A stretch of DNA of 64,000 bases from NCBI RefSeq assembly GCF_000382165.1, contig NZ_KB907705.1:1-64000 (forward strand). The letters are read 5' to 3'. The stretch comes from Arsukibacterium perlucidum DSM 18276 (GTDB lineage Bacteria; Pseudomonadota; Gammaproteobacteria; Enterobacterales; Alteromonadaceae). Positions 25,329-35,567 of the stretch are shown here, piece after piece; position 1 is the first letter of the stretch, and the number at the start of each line of letters is the position of its first letter. The notes under the pieces were generated by a model. It searched no databases. It saw only the letters and a list, made by a program, of their open reading frames with translations, and was not told the DNA's origin. The translations under genes and the position numbers were made by a program.

Positions 25329-25720
25329 CACTGGGTAGACGGCACTTCCATCACGCCGTCTATCTCAATTTGCGCGCCACGGGGCAAGGCGCTGACCTGT
25401 ACGGCCGCTCTGGCCGGGTAGGGTTCAGCAAAGTATTCGCTCATAATCTGGTTAACGGTAGCGAACTGAGCAAGGTCAGTCAGGAAGATATTTGCCTTTA
25501 CCATATTATTCAGGGTACCACCGGCCGCTTCACACACCGCCGTCAGGTTTTTAAAAACCTGATGTGTTTGCTCAGCAAAATCTTCTGACACCATTTGCAT
25601 GCTGGCTGGATCCAACGGGATCTGGCCAGATAAATAAACAGTTGTACCTATTTTGACCGCCTGGCTGTAAGTGCCAATAGCAGCGGGCGCTGCCTCAGTG
25701 CGGATAATGACTTTTGACAT
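25328..25720 (-). CDS. ridA: Enamine/imine deaminase RidA
   Basis: RidA hydrolyses reactive 2-aminoacrylate and related enamines that form in PLP enzyme reactions. The 130-residue protein shows [20 protein letters not shown] at residues 17-36, [20 protein letters not shown], and [20 protein letters not shown] with the arginine that binds substrate. It lies 4 bases after spoT. A RidA gene downstream of spoT is common in this group. Confidence 0.93.
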   Translation of the reverse strand: MSKVIIRTEAAPAAIGTYSQAVKIGTTVYLSGQIPLDPASMQMVSEDFAEQTHQVFKNLTAVCEAAGGTLNNMVKANIFLTDLAQFATVNQIMSEYFAEPYPARAAVQVSALPRGAQIEIDGVMEVPSTQ

Positions 25721-25724
25721 AAAA

Positions 25725-27845
25725 TTATTTCCTTCTGTAAACTTTTTGCACGTCTGGCATAACCCGGATTTTCCGCATCACATTGGCCAGATGCACCCGG
25801 TCCTGTACTGACAGGCTAATTTTAATAACGTATTCACCGGTATCGCGGTCGTCGGTAATCAGATCCTGAATATTCGAATTTTGGCTGGCAATAAGCGTAG
25901 TAAGTTTCGCCAGTACACCCTGGCGGTTAATAATAAACACCCGGATATCACATAAAAATTGTTTGTCGCTGGTATTGTCCCAGCGAATAGGGAAAAACTT
26001 GGCGGGGTCGCGCTCCCAGCCTTTGATGTTGCGACAGTCGCTGCGGTGCACATTCAGGCCTTTGCCCGGGGTGGCATTAGCGACAATTTCATCACCCGGT
26101 ATTGGCCGGCAACACTTGGCAAAGGTAACCAGCATTCCCTCAGAGCCGACAATAAAGGCATTGCTTTTTGGCAGTGGCGAGCTGTTTTTACCGCTGGTGT
26201 CATCGGCTTCAAATTCACCCAGTAAACGCCGGGCAATGGCAACCGGTAGCTGATTACCCAGGCCAATTTCACTGCACAGCGCATCGAAGGATTGTTGATG
26301 AACATTTTTCAGCACCTGCTCAATCCGCTCTGGGGCAATATCTTCCAGTTTTACTTCACCCAGGGCGGAGGTTAGCAGCCGCTTACCCAGGCTGATAGCT
26401 TCGTTTTGCTGCTGACGTTTTAAGTAGTTGCGAATACCCAGAATGGCCCGGCTGGTTACCACATAATTAAGCCAGTTGGCATTGGGTTTGCCACCGGGGC
26501 TGGTGATAATTTCAACAGTCTGGCCGGTTTCCAGAGTTTTGCTAAGGGAGTATGGCCGGCGGTCTACTTTGGCACCGACACAGCGGTTACCGACATCGGT
26601 GTGCACAGCATAGGCAAAATCGACCGCGGTAGCGCCAATCGGCAGCTCCACAATTTTACCTTTGGGGGTAAATACGTAAAGTTCTTCCGGGTATAGCTCT
26701 GATTTTACGTTTTCGACAAATTCGTAGCTGGTACCGGCGCTTTGCTGCAATTCCAGCAGGCTTTGCATCCAGCGATGGGCGCGGATTTGAGCCGTGGTGT
26801 CTTTGTGTTCACCATTTGATTTGTACATCCAGTGGGCAGCAATACCCTTATCGGCCATTTCGTCCATTTCCCGGGTTCGCATCTGAATTTCAACCGGAAT
26901 GCCGTGTGGGCCAATAAGTGAGGTATGCAACGACTGATAACCATTTTGTTTCGGGATAGCAATGTAGTCTTTAAAGCGGATTTCAATCGGCTTATACAGG
27001 TTATGAACCAGGCCAAGGATGCGGTAACAGTTATCGATTGAGTTAACCACGACCCGAAAAGCATAAATGTCCATCACGTCATTGAACATCAGCTCTTTGT
27101 TTTTCATTTTGCGATAAATGCTATACAGGTGTTTTTCCCGGCCGCTGACATCAGCTTCAATGCCGGCATCGCTGATCCGGCCCCGAATTTCATTCTGCAC
27201 TTTTTCCAGCAATTCACGCCGGTTGCCCCGGGCCAGTTTTACTGCACTGCCCAGCGCCCGGTATCGCATAGGGTAAAGCGCCTGAAAGCCTAAATCTTCC
27301 AGTTCGTTTTTAATGTTGTGAATACCCAGGCGGTTGGCGATGGGGGCGTACAGCTCCAGGGTTTCTTTGGCAATCCGCCGCCGCTTGTCCGGCCGCAGAG
27401 CGCCCAGGGTGCGCATATTGTGGGTGCGATCGGCCAGTTTTATTAAGATTACCCGGATGTCCTGAGTCATCGCCATAAACATTTTTTGCAGGTTGGTGGC
27501 TTCGAATTCCTGATAATCTTTAAATTTAACTTTATCGAGCTTACTGACCCCCTGCACCAGTTCAGCCACGGTATCACCAAATAGCCGGGCCAAATCTTCT
27601 TTGCTATATTCGGTGTCTTCAATAACGTCATGCAGCAGCGCGGCCATCAGGGTTTCATGGTCCATCCGCATTTCTGCCAGAATACTGGTAACGGCAACCG
27701 GGTGAGTAATGTATGGTTCGCCGCTGGAGCGGGTTTGCGGGGCATGCGCGTCACGCGCGACCACATAGGCCTGTTGCACCAGACTGACCTGCTCGGCAGG
27801 CAGGTAGGCGGAAATTTGATTTTTCAGGCCTTCAAATAAATACAC
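25725..27845 (-). CDS. spoT: Bifunctional (p)ppGpp synthetase/hydrolase SpoT
   Basis: SpoT sets the stringent-response alarmone level. The 706-residue protein has an HD hydrolase domain (ALLHDVIED near residue 68), then the synthetase domain, TGS domain and a C-terminal ACT domain ([20 protein letters not shown]). E. coli SpoT starts MYLFESL; the GTG at 27845 gives MYLFEGL with GGGAG five bases upstream, so I prefer it to the TTG four codons earlier. The order gmk-rpoZ-spoT is conserved in gammaproteobacteria. Confidence 0.95.
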   Translation of the reverse strand: MYLFEGLKNQISAYLPAEQVSLVQQAYVVARDAHAPQTRSSGEPYITHPVAVTSILAEMRMDHETLMAALLHDVIEDTEYSKEDLARLFGDTVAELVQGVSKLDKVKFKDYQEFEATNLQKMFMAMTQDIRVILIKLADRTHNMRTLGALRPDKRRRIAKETLELYAPIANRLGIHNIKNELEDLGFQALYPMRYRALGSAVKLARGNRRELLEKVQNEIRGRISDAGIEADVSGREKHLYSIYRKMKNKELMFNDVMDIYAFRVVVNSIDNCYRILGLVHNLYKPIEIRFKDYIAIPKQNGYQSLHTSLIGPHGIPVEIQMRTREMDEMADKGIAAHWMYKSNGEHKDTTAQIRAHRWMQSLLELQQSAGTSYEFVENVKSELYPEELYVFTPKGKIVELPIGATAVDFAYAVHTDVGNRCVGAKVDRRPYSLSKTLETGQTVEIITSPGGKPNANWLNYVVTSRAILGIRNYLKRQQQNEAISLGKRLLTSALGEVKLEDIAPERIEQVLKNVHQQSFDALCSEIGLGNQLPVAIARRLLGEFEADDTSGKNSSPLPKSNAFIVGSEGMLVTFAKCCRPIPGDEIVANATPGKGLNVHRSDCRNIKGWERDPAKFFPIRWDNTSDKQFLCDIRVFIINRQGVLAKLTTLIASQNSNIQDLITDDRDTGEYVIKISLSVQDRVHLANVMRKIRVMPDVQKVYRRK

Positions 27846-27962
27846 ATATGCTCCCAAACATCGACAGCTATAAATTTAGTACGCTGGTTAGTTAAGAATA
27901 TACGTCTAAAACACGCAGATGCCAACGGCTAAAGCGCCGCTGGCAATGTTTGGCAGGGGTTT

Positions 27963-28238
27963 TTACTGATCTGAACCGATAATCGCGGCAACAGCTGCCA
28001 TTTCGGTAGCCTCTTGCTGCATTTGATCGCGTTTTTCCTGTTGATCCAGAATGCTGTTGGTAATAAAACCCTGTTCAATCTCACGCAGTGCCACCACGGT
28101 TGGTTTATCGTTTTCACGATCAACCATTGGCTCTTTGCCTTCAACTGCCAGTTGGCGGGCACGACGGGCCGCAACCAGAATTAAATCAAAACGGTTACCA
28201 ATTTTATCTACTGCATCTTCAACTGTTACGCGAGCCAT
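27963..28238 (-). CDS. rpoZ: RNA polymerase omega subunit
   Basis: Omega (91 residues) helps assemble beta' in RNA polymerase and is part of one ppGpp site. The sequence begins [20 protein letters not shown] and continues [16 protein letters not shown], both family signatures. It lies between gmk and spoT, as in E. coli. Confidence 0.96.
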   Translation of the reverse strand: MARVTVEDAVDKIGNRFDLILVAARRARQLAVEGKEPMVDRENDKPTVVALREIEQGFITNSILDQQEKRDQMQQEATEMAAVAAIIGSDQ

Positions 28239-28286
28239 TCGCCACTCCGGAGTGTTCAGGTATATTACAAGACCGCATAGTTTACG

Positions 28287-28919
28287 CTATTTTGCTGGTT
28301 TCGCCAACAGTTGTTGCATTAACTGCTGGTGCCGGCTTTGCTGCGACAACAAGCTGTTGCGCTGACTTAACACAATGTGTGACAACTCACTCAGGGCCTG
28401 ATTAAAGTCATCATTAATAATAAGGTACTCGTACTCATCAGCGTGTTGCATTTCGCTTTGCGCCTGCGCCATGCGTTTGGCAATAACTTCATCGCTGTCC
28501 TGGCCCCGCTGCACTAACCGTTGCTGCAAGGCCTGCATACTGGGCGGCAGAATAAAAATACCGAGGGTACCCGGTGCCTGCTCGCGAATTTGCCGGGCTC
28601 CCTGCCAGTCAATGTCCAGAAACACATCTATACCCTGGCGCAGATTGTTAACTATAGCACTGCGTGAGGTACCATAATAATTACCAAATACTTCGGCCCA
28701 CTCCAGAAACTCGTTGTCAGCTATTAACTTTTTAAACTGCTCTACGCTGATAAAGTGATAGTGCACCCCATCAACTTCACCCGGTCGTGGTTGGCGGGTG
28801 GTATGCGATATACTGACCTGCATATCAGCATTATTTTTTAATAGCGCGTTAATAAGCGATGATTTGCCAGCCCCACTGGGCGCCGAGACAATAAAAAGGT
28901 TACCACTGAGTTCTTGCAT
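28287..28919 (-). CDS. gmk: Guanylate kinase
   Basis: Gmk phosphorylates GMP to GDP. The 210-residue protein has the P-loop [16 protein letters not shown] at residues 13-28, [20 protein letters not shown] for GMP binding, and [11 protein letters not shown]. Length is typical. It is the first gene of the gmk-rpoZ-spoT-ridA set on the minus strand. Confidence 0.96.
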   Translation of the reverse strand: MQELSGNLFIVSAPSGAGKSSLINALLKNNADMQVSISHTTRQPRPGEVDGVHYHFISVEQFKKLIADNEFLEWAEVFGNYYGTSRSAIVNNLRQGIDVFLDIDWQGARQIREQAPGTLGIFILPPSMQALQQRLVQRGQDSDEVIAKRMAQAQSEMQHADEYEYLIINDDFNQALSELSHIVLSQRNSLLSQQSRHQQLMQQLLAKPAK

Positions 28920-29024
28920 TGCTTCGCTCGGATACGGCCACAGGCCAGAATTTAGTAAAGGGCAATTTTAGACTGTCCGCTGCCCCGGTGCAAACTCAGG
29001 TGCAGCCTTTTGTTAAGCAGTCGC

Positions 29025-29501
29025 TCAGCGCTTTGGTTTTGCTTTAACCGACAGAGTCAGGCTGAAGGTTGCCATTGGCTCTGTACCATGCAGACTGGGG
29101 CAGGTTACCACCACATTTACCGGCTTATTAATCCGCTCGCCAGTGGCCAGCGACTCATCCAGCATCTGATCAATAATGTCGCCGTCGTTACTGATAAAAT
29201 GGACGGTGGCTTCAGGACGTTTTAGAAACTGGCCCTGCACATCTTTAAAGGCAAAATTGGCATTAATGCCACGGGCTTTAGCTTTAGAAAAAACCAAGAA
29301 TGCACCGGCGAGATCGGCACCGATAGCAAGCGCGCCAAAATAGACACTGCCCAGATGGTTTTTAGTACGCCAGCTATGCGGCATGGTCACTTCCAGCGTG
29401 CTGTTATTCATGGTCACAATTTTTGGCGAACAAAAACCAATAAGCGGAATATAACGCCAGGCAAATAACTTGAGGCCCAGGTTGGCTTTAAACAAAGACA
29501 T
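29025..29501 (-). CDS. DUF4442 hotdog-fold, thioesterase-like protein
   Basis: This 158-residue protein shows the DUF4442 hotdog pattern: TMPHSWRTKNHLGSVYFGAL near residues 39-58 and AIGADLAGAFLVF. The HLGSxYFGAL motif corresponds to the catalytic-helix region of hotdog thioesterases. It may act on an acyl-CoA, but the substrate is not evident. It stands alone between gmk and the GGDEF sensor. Confidence 0.8.
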   Translation of the reverse strand: MSLFKANLGLKLFAWRYIPLIGFCSPKIVTMNNSTLEVTMPHSWRTKNHLGSVYFGALAIGADLAGAFLVFSKAKARGINANFAFKDVQGQFLKRPEATVHFISNDGDIIDQMLDESLATGERINKPVNVVVTCPSLHGTEPMATFSLTLSVKAKPKR

Positions 29502-29680
29502 AATTAGCCTTTTCTGATGCTGTTAATGTGCCGAGCTTAGCACTGGTAAGACCAATAGCGCAAGGCTACCGCTGAGTGGCTAATAACTGCCACTCGTCAG
29601 CTTTTTGTAAGACGTAACACAGGCTTTTTAGTAAAGTAACAGCTATTATCAGGGGGTAAGCAGAACAAGGAGCCGGTTGA

Positions 29681-32638
29681 GTGTTCAGATATATTGCGGC
29701 GGCAATACTGTTATTAATGTTGTTGTCAGTAAGTACCTGCCTTGAGGCTATGCCCACCGTGCTGGACAAAAAGTCATTATTACACCGCGGTTGGTCAGTT
29801 GATGCCGGCCTGCCGCAAGTTTCCGTATCCGCAATGGCCCAGGATGAACAAGGCTATATCTGGTTAGGTACCCAGGGCGGTCTGGCCCGGTTTGATGGTC
29901 ATCAGTTTACTGTATTTAATACCGCCAACACCCCGCAGCTTTTATCTAATTTAATTACGTCATTGTACCTCGACAGCAATAAGCGGCTGTGGGTAGGCAC
30001 CGTCAATGGTTTAAGTTTTTACGCTAATGATCAATTTACGGCTGTTGATACCAGCAATATTGAGACCGGCACCATTACCAGCTTTGCTGAACTGCCTGAT
30101 GGCCGTTTCTTTATTGGTGCTAACCAGCTGTATCAATGGCAGCAAGATCAATTGCTGCCGGTAACGGAGCATGCCGGGCAGGTTTTTCAGCTTTACCAGC
30201 AGCAAGACACCTTGTGGATCGGTGGCCAGCATGGGTTTGCTTCTTATCAGCAGCAACAGTATCGCTGGTATCCTGCGCCGGCGGCAGCTGAAGCATTGCA
30301 GATTACCGATTTGGCAGCGCACAACAACATTTTGTTTCTTGGTACAAACAATGGCTTGTATCAATGGCGACAAAACCGCTGGCTAAAACTGGCATTGCCG
30401 GGGGCTACCTTAAATAACCGGATCGAGTTGTTGCATCTGGATAAACAGCAACAATTATGGATATCCACTTTTGATGGTCTGTATCAGGAAAAATCCGGCC
30501 AGATAGTTCAGGTGCAGCAGTCTGGCGATGCCGGCAAACCCTTTAGCTGGATTGAGAGCATGCTGGAAGATCAGCATCAGAATATCTGGCTGGGCAGCCG
30601 CACTCATGGCGTTATCCGTTTGCGCACTGCGTTGACAGAGCGTTACAGCACTGCTGCTGGGATTCCTGATCCCTACAGTTGGGCAGTGCTGCCCTGGCAA
30701 CGACATTTAATGGTTGGTACCAGCCAGGGTATAGCGCTACTAAGGGATGGCGAGTTTCAGCCACTACTGGCCAACGAGCAGCTACCGAGTCCCTTTGTTT
30801 ACAGTATGTTACGTCAGCAAGATAATTTGTGGGTAGGCACCCGGGCAGGCTTAAGTTTACTGGATGCTAATACGCTGGCCTGGCAGAAAAACTTTCCGCA
30901 AACGGCACACTTACTTATTACTACGATCATCACAGAGCAGCAACGGGTCTGGGTAGGTAGTAATGGTGGCTTATTTGTGTTGGAAAATGGTGAGCTGTCA
31001 CAACATGGGATTGCATCGCCATTAACCGGGTTAACTATCAGAGCGTTGCTGGCAGACAGTAGTGGCCGGTTGTGGGTTGGAACGGAGTCGGGTTTATATA
31101 TACGCAATGCTGAACAGTTTGAGCCAATGCATGATATGCCATTGGCAGACAAGTTTATTAGTGTGATTGTTGAATTGGCCGACGGTAATATGCTGATTGG
31201 CAGCTTTGATCAGGGTTTTGTGTTAGGTAAACCGGGCAATTGGCAATATTTCAATCAACAGAACGGTTTGCCCGGCAATGGTGTAACGCATGCCGAGCTG
31301 GTCAACGATAAGCTGATCATCAGTAACTTTGAAGGTTTTTACCGGCTTGATTATCCGGCCCTACAACAAGGGAAGGTGAGTAAGCTGTATATGTTAGTTG
31401 ATGATCGCCAACCGGAGGCCGCTTCTGACTCGCATCGTTGCTGTAATGGCGCTGGCAGCAATAAAGGCGCAGTGCATCAGGGCCGCATCTGGTTTCCAAC
31501 TCTCGACGGCGTCATTTCCCTGCGGTTAGATCGACTGAATAGCTATGCGCCAGCACCCATACCGGTAATTGAAAGTTTAACTGCCGCTAATCAGCAGTTT
31601 AAAGGTAATACAGCTATATTGGCACCCGAGCAGCGTAACTGGCATTTTCAGTTTAGTGCACCTTATTATCATCAGGCGTCGTCAATTGAAACCCGTTACC
31701 GGCTTGAGGGCTTCGAGCAATACTGGGTTGATGCCGGCAGCCGGCGCGAGGCGTTTTACACTAACTTACCACCAGGTGATTATCGTTTTTATGTGCAGGT
31801 AAAGATTGCCGGCGATTATCGCTGGAGTGATGCCGCGACTATGGATATTGAGTTAAAACCCTTCTGGCATGAAACTTTAACTGCACGCTTTTTGCTGTTT
31901 GGATTACTGCTGGCCTTGTTCTGGCTGGTATATAGATTACGGTTAGCGTCGCTGGCTAATGCCCGCGAAGAATTAAGCCGGCTGGTAACGGAACGTACTC
32001 AGGAGTTATATCAGGCCAATCAAAAACTGCAACAGATGAGCATGCTGGATGCCCTGACCGAATTGCATAACCGCCATTATCTGGATGTAAATATTGATGC
32101 TATGCTGGCCCGGGCCCAGCGCAATAATCAGCCGCTAGCCTGGATCTTACTGGACTTAGATTATTTTAAACGAATTAATGACCAGTATGGCCATCAGCTT
32201 GGTGACAGTGTGTTAAAGCATTTTGCCAGCATTTTACAACAGCATAGCCGTAGTAATGATCATCTTATCCGCTGGGGTGGTGAAGAGTTTCTGCTGGTGC
32301 TGGAGCAAAGTAGTGAGATCCAACATTATATTGAACGGCTGCAGCAATTGGTGCGCAGCTACCCCTGGCAAAAGCAACTGGGCGCGCCGATAAGCGTTAC
32401 CTGTTCAATTGGCGTAATGGTCCAGCCGTCGGGCTGGGACTGGCAATATAGCCTGTATCTGGCGGATGCGGCCTTGTACAAAATTAAAAATTCCGGCAGG
32501 GCAGATTACATGCTGCTGCAACCGGGGCCGGGTGCCCCGGCCAGTTTAAGCGCTGCCGACGAGAAAGCTGAACTTGACGAGTTACTTGCCAAAAACTGGC
32601 TGACTGCCAGCAGGGGCAAGCAGCCGGCTGAGGCTTAG
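29681..32638 (+). CDS. Two-component-type propeller sensor with GGDEF diguanylate cyclase
   Basis: This 985-residue inner-membrane sensor starts at a GTG with AAGGAG eight bases upstream. It has a signal helix (residues 1-23), then about ten WVGTxxGLxxL-type blades that form a periplasmic beta-propeller, a Y_Y_Y domain near 650-720, and one membrane helix near 736-753. A short coiled region leads to a GGDEF domain with RWGGEEF near 863-869 and LDxDxFKxxND upstream. An RSND motif sits five residues before GGEEF, the usual product-inhibition I-site. It should make c-di-GMP in response to a periplasmic ligand. Confidence 0.93.
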   Translation: MFRYIAAAILLLMLLSVSTCLEAMPTVLDKKSLLHRGWSVDAGLPQVSVSAMAQDEQGYIWLGTQGGLARFDGHQFTVFNTANTPQLLSNLITSLYLDSNKRLWVGTVNGLSFYANDQFTAVDTSNIETGTITSFAELPDGRFFIGANQLYQWQQDQLLPVTEHAGQVFQLYQQQDTLWIGGQHGFASYQQQQYRWYPAPAAAEALQITDLAAHNNILFLGTNNGLYQWRQNRWLKLALPGATLNNRIELLHLDKQQQLWISTFDGLYQEKSGQIVQVQQSGDAGKPFSWIESMLEDQHQNIWLGSRTHGVIRLRTALTERYSTAAGIPDPYSWAVLPWQRHLMVGTSQGIALLRDGEFQPLLANEQLPSPFVYSMLRQQDNLWVGTRAGLSLLDANTLAWQKNFPQTAHLLITTIITEQQRVWVGSNGGLFVLENGELSQHGIASPLTGLTIRALLADSSGRLWVGTESGLYIRNAEQFEPMHDMPLADKFISVIVELADGNMLIGSFDQGFVLGKPGNWQYFNQQNGLPGNGVTHAELVNDKLIISNFEGFYRLDYPALQQGKVSKLYMLVDDRQPEAASDSHRCCNGAGSNKGAVHQGRIWFPTLDGVISLRLDRLNSYAPAPIPVIESLTAANQQFKGNTAILAPEQRNWHFQFSAPYYHQASSIETRYRLEGFEQYWVDAGSRREAFYTNLPPGDYRFYVQVKIAGDYRWSDAATMDIELKPFWHETLTARFLLFGLLLALFWLVYRLRLASLANAREELSRLVTERTQELYQANQKLQQMSMLDALTELHNRHYLDVNIDAMLARAQRNNQPLAWILLDLDYFKRINDQYGHQLGDSVLKHFASILQQHSRSNDHLIRWGGEEFLLVLEQSSEIQHYIERLQQLVRSYPWQKQLGAPISVTCSIGVMVQPSGWDWQYSLYLADAALYKIKNSGRADYMLLQPGPGAPASLSAADEKAELDELLAKNWLTASRGKQPAEA

Positions 32639-32813
32639 ATAGGCAATTTACTCGATATTCTGGATCTACTTGTAGATTATAAAATTATTTTTGATTTTAA
32701 ATCAGTAATATAAATTTATTTTGTTGGTAGCTTCGTGGTTTTACCCGCCGCTTTACCCACCGTTTTTGTTATGCTTCAGTTGTCGCTCAAATAACAGGAA
32801 ACATCTATTGCTA

Positions 32814-33014
32814 CTACAGGCATGCTAAACGTTTAAAGGTGTTTTTATGTATCTGCATCATTCGCTTTGCTTCGCTCAAAACGATTAGCTTCCCCTCAGG
32901 TGTATCCAAATCGAGCTTCTTAACCGGCTTGATCTTCGGCCGTTTAACAGGTTCGGTAACACCATATTTTGCAAGTTTGTTTTCCATCGTGTTTGCACTC
33001 AGGCTGTTGCTCAT
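32814..33014 (-). CDS. Small hypothetical basic protein
   Basis: The frame encodes 66 residues from an ATG at 33014. It has a Lys/Pro-rich middle (EPVKRPKIKPVKKLDLDTPE) followed by GKLIVLSEAKRMMQIHKNTF. The LDLDTPEGK...EAKR..HK pattern looks like a real, charged, helical small protein rather than a shadow frame; there is no longer gene on the other strand. I do not recognise a named family. The ribosome site is weak, so the start is uncertain. Confidence 0.45.
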   Translation of the reverse strand: MSNSLSANTMENKLAKYGVTEPVKRPKIKPVKKLDLDTPEGKLIVLSEAKRMMQIHKNTFKRLACL

Positions 33015-33160
33015 ATTTATTCTATATCTCATGTGCACCAATGTAGACTGAACTATTGAGATTCATTGAAACGCTGTTTCCCTTACCGCAATTTTACGAG
33101 TAAGAAGTGAGTAGTTATACTGGTCTTTAAAAATATTGACATAGTGCAGTGCAATTTAGA

Positions 33161-34168
33161 ATGAAAGCAGGTCGTAACGAGCCATGCCCTTGTGGCAGCG
33201 GTAAAAAATACAAACAGTGCTGCATCAATGCTACATCTAAACAGCATAGCGATGTGTTAGATGACATTGCGCAAACTGTGGCGATGAATCCTAATTTGAC
33301 GCTTGAGGAGTTAAATCTGGTTGCGCAGAAGAAAATGGCAGAGCGCAATAACCGACCTAGTGCTGATTTTTGCGGTTTGACACCAACGCAAATGGCGAAC
33401 TGGCTTTATGCCCCGTTGGATGACTTAGAGTGGCTGACCATAAGCACGCCTGAAGATATCTCATCTAGCCCTGTGATGCGTTATTTAACATTGATATTTG
33501 ATGAAGCGATGCAAAATAACGGTTCCTTTAAAGCAACCAGTAAAGGCAACTTACCGGCAACGTTGGTTAAACAGGCCGGTGACTTATTGCCGGAGTTTGC
33601 AGTTAACCAACACCGCACCAATATTAGTATCAGTGAATTTTCCGGTATTAATGAAGATAAATTTAACGCCTTGCACTATACCCGTATTTTGGCAGAAATT
33701 AGCGGCATTATTTATTTAAGATCTGGTCGTTTTCATATTAAAAAAACAGCGCAGAATCAGTATGAAAAACAAGGTATTCAGGTATTTTTCCTGCCTATGC
33801 TAAAAGCTGCCATTAGCAAATATAATTGGGGTTATCTTGATAGCTGGCAAAATGATGTGGATCTACGCACCTTTTGGGTATTTATGCTGTGGCGTTTGCA
33901 AAGCCATGGCTCAGTTGACCAGTTGATTGAAGAGGTTTCGACTGCTTTTCCTGACTTACTGCGCCAGCTGATTCCAGAAGAGTTTTTTTCGCCTGCCAAG
34001 CTGCTCCATTTACTCATTGAAATACGCTTTATTGAACATTTTTTACAGTTTTGGGGCTTTGTGGTCGCTGATCCGAAACGGATTTTTGACAAAGAGCCTA
34101 TACCGAGGAAAGTCAGCATACAACCGCTGCTCACGCACACTTTTCATTTTAGTATTAAAGATCGTTAG
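33161..34168 (+). CDS. SEC-C metal-binding protein
   Basis: This 335-residue protein begins [20 protein letters not shown], a zinc-binding SEC-C motif almost identical to the SecA tail in this window. The rest (residues 40-335) is a mostly helical region with SEFSGINEDKFNALHYTRIL and an HFLQFWGFV block near 285. Many SEC-C proteins of this size lack a known role. The ATG at 33161 is used; a GTG four codons earlier is possible. The following fragment at 34175 starts six bases beyond its stop. Confidence 0.8.
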   Translation: MKAGRNEPCPCGSGKKYKQCCINATSKQHSDVLDDIAQTVAMNPNLTLEELNLVAQKKMAERNNRPSADFCGLTPTQMANWLYAPLDDLEWLTISTPEDISSSPVMRYLTLIFDEAMQNNGSFKATSKGNLPATLVKQAGDLLPEFAVNQHRTNISISEFSGINEDKFNALHYTRILAEISGIIYLRSGRFHIKKTAQNQYEKQGIQVFFLPMLKAAISKYNWGYLDSWQNDVDLRTFWVFMLWRLQSHGSVDQLIEEVSTAFPDLLRQLIPEEFFSPAKLLHLLIEIRFIEHFLQFWGFVVADPKRIFDKEPIPRKVSIQPLLTHTFHFSIKDR

Positions 34169-34174
34169 GGTGGT

Positions 34175-34297
34175 ATGAGCGAATATCAGTATTATCTATT
34201 TGAATATCGGGATGGATTTTTAGACAACAGACAACGTCAGGCGTTGAGGCAAATTTCGAGCTGTGCAGAAATTACAGCAAACTCTTTTCAAGTTTAA
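34175..34297 (+). pseudogene. Truncated N-terminal fragment of a MSEYQYYxF-type protein
   Basis: The frame encodes 40 residues, starting MSEYQYYLFEYRDGFLDNRQ and continuing RQALRQISSCAEITANSF before a stop. This matches, from memory, the N-terminus of a larger uncharacterised protein family that starts MSxYQYYEFQAxDRPL and contains RALSSRARITATSF, usually next to SWIM zinc-finger genes. Here the gene ends right after that block, so it looks like a truncated relic. Too short for the usual ORF cut-off. The family has no known function. Confidence 0.5.
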
Positions 34298-34321
34298 TGT
34301 TTGTTTAGCAAGGGAAAAGGT

Positions 34322-35332
34322 ATGAGTTATATTCCACCATTTACCATTACCGCCGATATTGTCAATTTGGTGGCAAACATTAGCGAGCAGGTGGGCCAGT
34401 TAAATGCCAGTGTGCTTAATGTATCGCCGCAATTGCGTAAGCAAAACCGCATAAAAACTATTACTGGCACCCTAGCTATTGAGGGTAATACGCTGAGCGA
34501 GGAGCAAATTACCGCCATAATTGAAGGTAAGCCAGTTTTGGGAAGCGTTCGTGAGCTGGCAGAGGTGAAAGGGGCAATTGCGGCTTATGAGGCTCTGGTT
34601 CATTTTAAAGCTCACAACCTGGACGATTTACTCGCCGCCCATGGCTTAATGATGGCTGATATTCTAACTTCGGCTGGGCAGTTTCGGCATAAGGCGGTTG
34701 GCATCCACAAAGGCGGTGAAGTTCATCATGTCGCACCTCCAGCACATAAAGTTTCCGGCTTAATGGCCGATTTAATGCAATGGTTGCAGCAGGCAAAAGA
34801 TCATCCGTTAATCACCAGCTGCGTATTTCACTACGAATTTGAATTTATTCACCCCTTTGCTGATGGCAATGGCCGTATGGGACGTTTGTGGCAAACCTTA
34901 ATTCTGTCGCAATGGCACCCGCTGTTTTTATCCTTACCCCTTGAAAGTATGATTAAAGACCATCAGGCACAGTATTATCAAGCCCTTGAACAGGCAGATG
35001 AGCAAGCTGATAGCACCGTTTTTATTCATTTTATGCTAAGCACTATTGCGAAAACGTTGGCACAAGCTTTGGCGCAAAATGCCCCTGTAAGCGCCTCTGT
35101 AAATGCCCCTGTAAATATTGCTGGCTTAAAAACTCTTGAGGCGATTTTGTTATTGCTGCAACACAACCCGCACTTAACGCGCCAGCAATTAGCTGATGTG
35201 ATAGGTAAAGACCTGCGCACCATAGGCCGGGCCATTAGCAAGCTACAACAAAGCAACCAATTAAAACGCATAGGCTCCGACAAAACTGGGTACTGGCAAG
35301 TTCAACCACAAAAGGTTTCTGGCGTTAGCTGA
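34322..35332 (+). CDS. Fic family protein with N-terminal inhibitory motif
   Basis: This 336-residue Fic enzyme should AMPylate or otherwise modify target proteins with nucleotides. The core motif HPFADGNGRMGR lies near residues 177-188 and matches HxFx(D/E)GNGRxxR. An inhibitory motif TLAIEGN lies near residue 53-60, so it is an auto-inhibited class II enzyme. A C-terminal winged-helix domain (LTRQQLADVIGKDLRTIGRA) near 290-330 suggests DNA binding. An AAAAGG site precedes the ATG at 34322. Copies of the NAPV segment (SASVNAPVNI) lie between the core and wHTH. Confidence 0.9.
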   Translation: MSYIPPFTITADIVNLVANISEQVGQLNASVLNVSPQLRKQNRIKTITGTLAIEGNTLSEEQITAIIEGKPVLGSVRELAEVKGAIAAYEALVHFKAHNLDDLLAAHGLMMADILTSAGQFRHKAVGIHKGGEVHHVAPPAHKVSGLMADLMQWLQQAKDHPLITSCVFHYEFEFIHPFADGNGRMGRLWQTLILSQWHPLFLSLPLESMIKDHQAQYYQALEQADEQADSTVFIHFMLSTIAKTLAQALAQNAPVSASVNAPVNIAGLKTLEAILLLLQHNPHLTRQQLADVIGKDLRTIGRAISKLQQSNQLKRIGSDKTGYWQVQPQKVSGVS

Positions 35333-35350
35333 ATTTGTGGTTTTTCCTGC

Positions 35351-35384
35351 CATTTTTCCACCATTTTTCCACCATTTTTCATTC
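35351..35384. repeat. Three 11-bp tandem repeats after the first Fic gene
   Basis: The unit CATTTTTCCAC repeats from 35351, 35362 and 35373 (the last slightly diverged), in the 235-base gap between the two Fic genes. Confidence 0.6.
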
Positions 35385-35486
35385 AATTCAAGGGCTTACG
35401 CAGAGCTCTGTAGCTCCCTTAATGTTGGTATCGAAAGCTAAATATTCATGGCGCAGTTAATTTAAAATGGTTCTGGATTTAGGTGT

Positions 35487-35547
35487 GAGGTGAATAATCT
35501 TGCTATTCACCTCATTAAGTGAGTAGATTGTGTCATGTATTCACCTC
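35487..35547. promoter_or_regulatory. Operator-like triple site before the second Fic gene
   Basis: GAGGTGAATA (35487-35496) and TATTCACCTC (35504-35513) form a perfect 10-bp inverted repeat with a 7-base spacer. A third half-site, TATTCACCTC, recurs at 35538-35547 with the same downstream bases CATTAAG (direct repeat of 35504-35519). The group ends 20 bases before the second Fic start, which is a good place for a repressor site. The binding protein is unknown; the Fic proteins' own C-terminal winged helices are candidates. Confidence 0.6.
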
Positions 35548-35567
35548 ATTAAGCAGGAGCTTCGCCT

